NCBI GenBank assembly: GCA_009783525.1
Contig: WRDG01000155.1
Span: forward strand, 1 to 5,829
Length of the DNA: 5,829 nt
Direction of reading: 5' to 3'
From: Defluviitaleaceae bacterium
Lineage (GTDB): Bacteria; Bacillota; Clostridia; Lachnospirales; WQUN01
This document shows, piece by piece, positions 4,916-5,829 of the stretch. Position 1 is the stretch's first letter; every line of letters starts with the position of its first letter. Below the pieces are notes generated by a model. That model was not told the DNA's origin and did no database searches. It was given only the letters and a program-made list of their open reading frames with translations. The position numbers were made by a program, and so were the translations under genes.

Positions 4916-5829
4916 TTGTCAAACACATTCGGGAAAAATATAAGGGTCACGGTATTTGGGCAGTCACATTCGGAAGCGGTAGGGGTTTGCATAGACGGCC
5001 TGCCCGCCGGGCTCGAAATCGACGCGGACGAGCTTAGTGCCTTCATGAAAAGACGCGCACCCGGGCAGGGCGGGCACACGACGCAACGCAAAGAAGCGGA
5101 CGAAATTAATTTTTTGTCTGGTCTTGCCGGCGGTATAACTTGCGGAGCCCCGCTTGCGGCGTTTATCGCTAACACCGACGCAAGATCCGCCGACTACGAC
5201 AACCTGCGCGACGTGCCGCGCCCATCGCACGCGGACTACACGGCCCATGTCAAATACGGCGGCAAAAACGACGTGCGCGGCGGCGGCGCGTTCTCGGGCA
5301 GGCTCACCGCGCCGCTCTGCGTCGCGGGCGGCATATGCATGCAGCTTTTAAAACGAAAAAATATTTTCGTTTTCGCCCACGCTTTGCAAATAGGCAATGC
5401 ACGCGGCGTCCCGTTCGACCCGGCAAGCGTCGGCGAAGCCGAGCGGAAAATTTTATCGGGCGCGAAATTCCCCGCGCTTGACGAAACCGCCGCAGCCAAG
5501 ATGCTCGAAGCGATAAGCGGAGCCAAGCAAAACGGCGGCTCGGTGGGCGGTATTGTCGAGTGCGCTGTAACGGGGATGCCCGCGGGTTTTGGCGGCCCGA
5601 TGTTCGACGGCCTCGAAAGCCTTTTATCTTCAATTTTATTTTCGATCCCGGCGGTCAAGGGCGTCGAGTTCGGTAGCGGTTTTTCATGCGTGTCGATGAC
5701 GGGAATCGAGCACAACGACGCATTTTTTATGCGCGGCGAAAAAATCGAGACAAAAACAAACAACCACGGCGGCATCTTGGGCGGCATTTCGTCCGGGATG
5801 CCCATTGTTTTTCGTACCGCGTTCAAACC
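4916..5829 (+). CDS. aroC: Chorismate synthase (3' partial)
   Basis: AroC removes phosphate from EPSP to give chorismate, the last common step, using reduced flavin. The window holds 304 full codons; the family is about 360 residues long, so roughly 60 are missing at the right edge. Motifs: N-terminal SNTFGKNIRVTVFGQSHSEAVG, CIDGLPAG (25-32), RRAPGQGGH (46-54), NTDARSADY (86-94), RPSHADYT (102-109), RGGGAFSGRLTAPL (121-134) and TKTNNHGGILGGISSGMPIVFRTAFKP at the end. The two catalytic histidines of the family are present as His18 and His105 (Neurospora His17 and His106). The usual GESHG is GQSHS, and RRRPG is RRAPG. The start is forced: an in-frame TGA at 4910-4912 lies two codons upstream, the first residues after TTG match the family start, and AGGAAGG is 10 bases away. 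The reading is open to the last base with no frameshift. Confidence 0.96.
   Translation, partial: MSNTFGKNIRVTVFGQSHSEAVGVCIDGLPAGLEIDADELSAFMKRRAPGQGGHTTQRKEADEINFLSGLAGGITCGAPLAAFIANTDARSADYDNLRDVPRPSHADYTAHVKYGGKNDVRGGGAFSGRLTAPLCVAGGICMQLLKRKNIFVFAHALQIGNARGVPFDPASVGEAERKILSGAKFPALDETAAAKMLEAISGAKQNGGSVGGIVECAVTGMPAGFGGPMFDGLESLLSSILFSIPAVKGVEFGSGFSCVSMTGIEHNDAFFMRGEKIETKTNNHGGILGGISSGMPIVFRTAFK

Noticed and set aside
5236..5826. Open frame of 196 codons on the - strand opposite aroC
   Set aside because: The + strand encodes an unbroken, strongly conserved chorismate synthase here; the antisense product is Pro/Ser/Ala-rich with no family resemblance.

Overview
The window holds most of an aromatic amino acid (shikimate/chorismate) biosynthesis operon, read left to right on the + strand. 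It begins with a tyrosine-type T-box leader. Five genes follow: aroF (DAHP synthase, type I-beta with an N-terminal regulatory domain), tyrA (prephenate/arogenate dehydrogenase), aroB (3-dehydroquinate synthase), aroA (EPSP synthase) and aroC (chorismate synthase, cut by the window end). The T-box leader, the gene order and the style of the AroA and AroC motifs point to a Bacillota bacterium, most likely a GC-rich, uncultured-type member of class Clostridia. This is inference from gene style, not a database match.

Layout. Bases 1-149 are the C-terminal end of an unrecognised protein. Bases 150-609 carry a sigma-A-like promoter (TTTACA, 17 bases, TAAAAT), an imperfect 5' hairpin, and a T-box riboswitch with Stem I, a UAC specifier, Stem III, the T-box/antiterminator and an 11-bp intrinsic terminator. 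A strong ribosome binding site for aroF comes next. From 610 to 4863 four genes are packed with no intergenic DNA, and each junction is a 4-base ATGA stop/start overlap. After aroA there are 52 non-coding bases with a good Shine-Dalgarno sequence. aroC then starts at a TTG and runs off the right edge, lacking roughly its last 60 residues.

How it works together. AroF makes DAHP from PEP and erythrose 4-phosphate, and AroB cyclises DAHP to 3-dehydroquinate. AroA adds the enolpyruvyl group to shikimate 3-phosphate, and AroC makes chorismate. TyrA takes the tyrosine branch from prephenate (or arogenate). Dehydroquinase, shikimate dehydrogenase, shikimate kinase and chorismate mutase/prephenate dehydratase are not in the window and may lie downstream. 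The leader is predicted to read uncharged tRNA-Tyr, so tyrosine shortage would turn on the common pathway as well as the tyrosine branch. TyrA has no ACT domain, so allosteric feedback probably acts at AroF.

I see no mobile element, CRISPR array, tRNA/rRNA gene or clear novel system. The more interesting points are the regulatory logic of the leader, a lineage-type insertion of about 24 residues in AroA, variant active-site motifs in AroA and AroC, and a tiny leader ORF with one Tyr, one Trp and one Phe codon.
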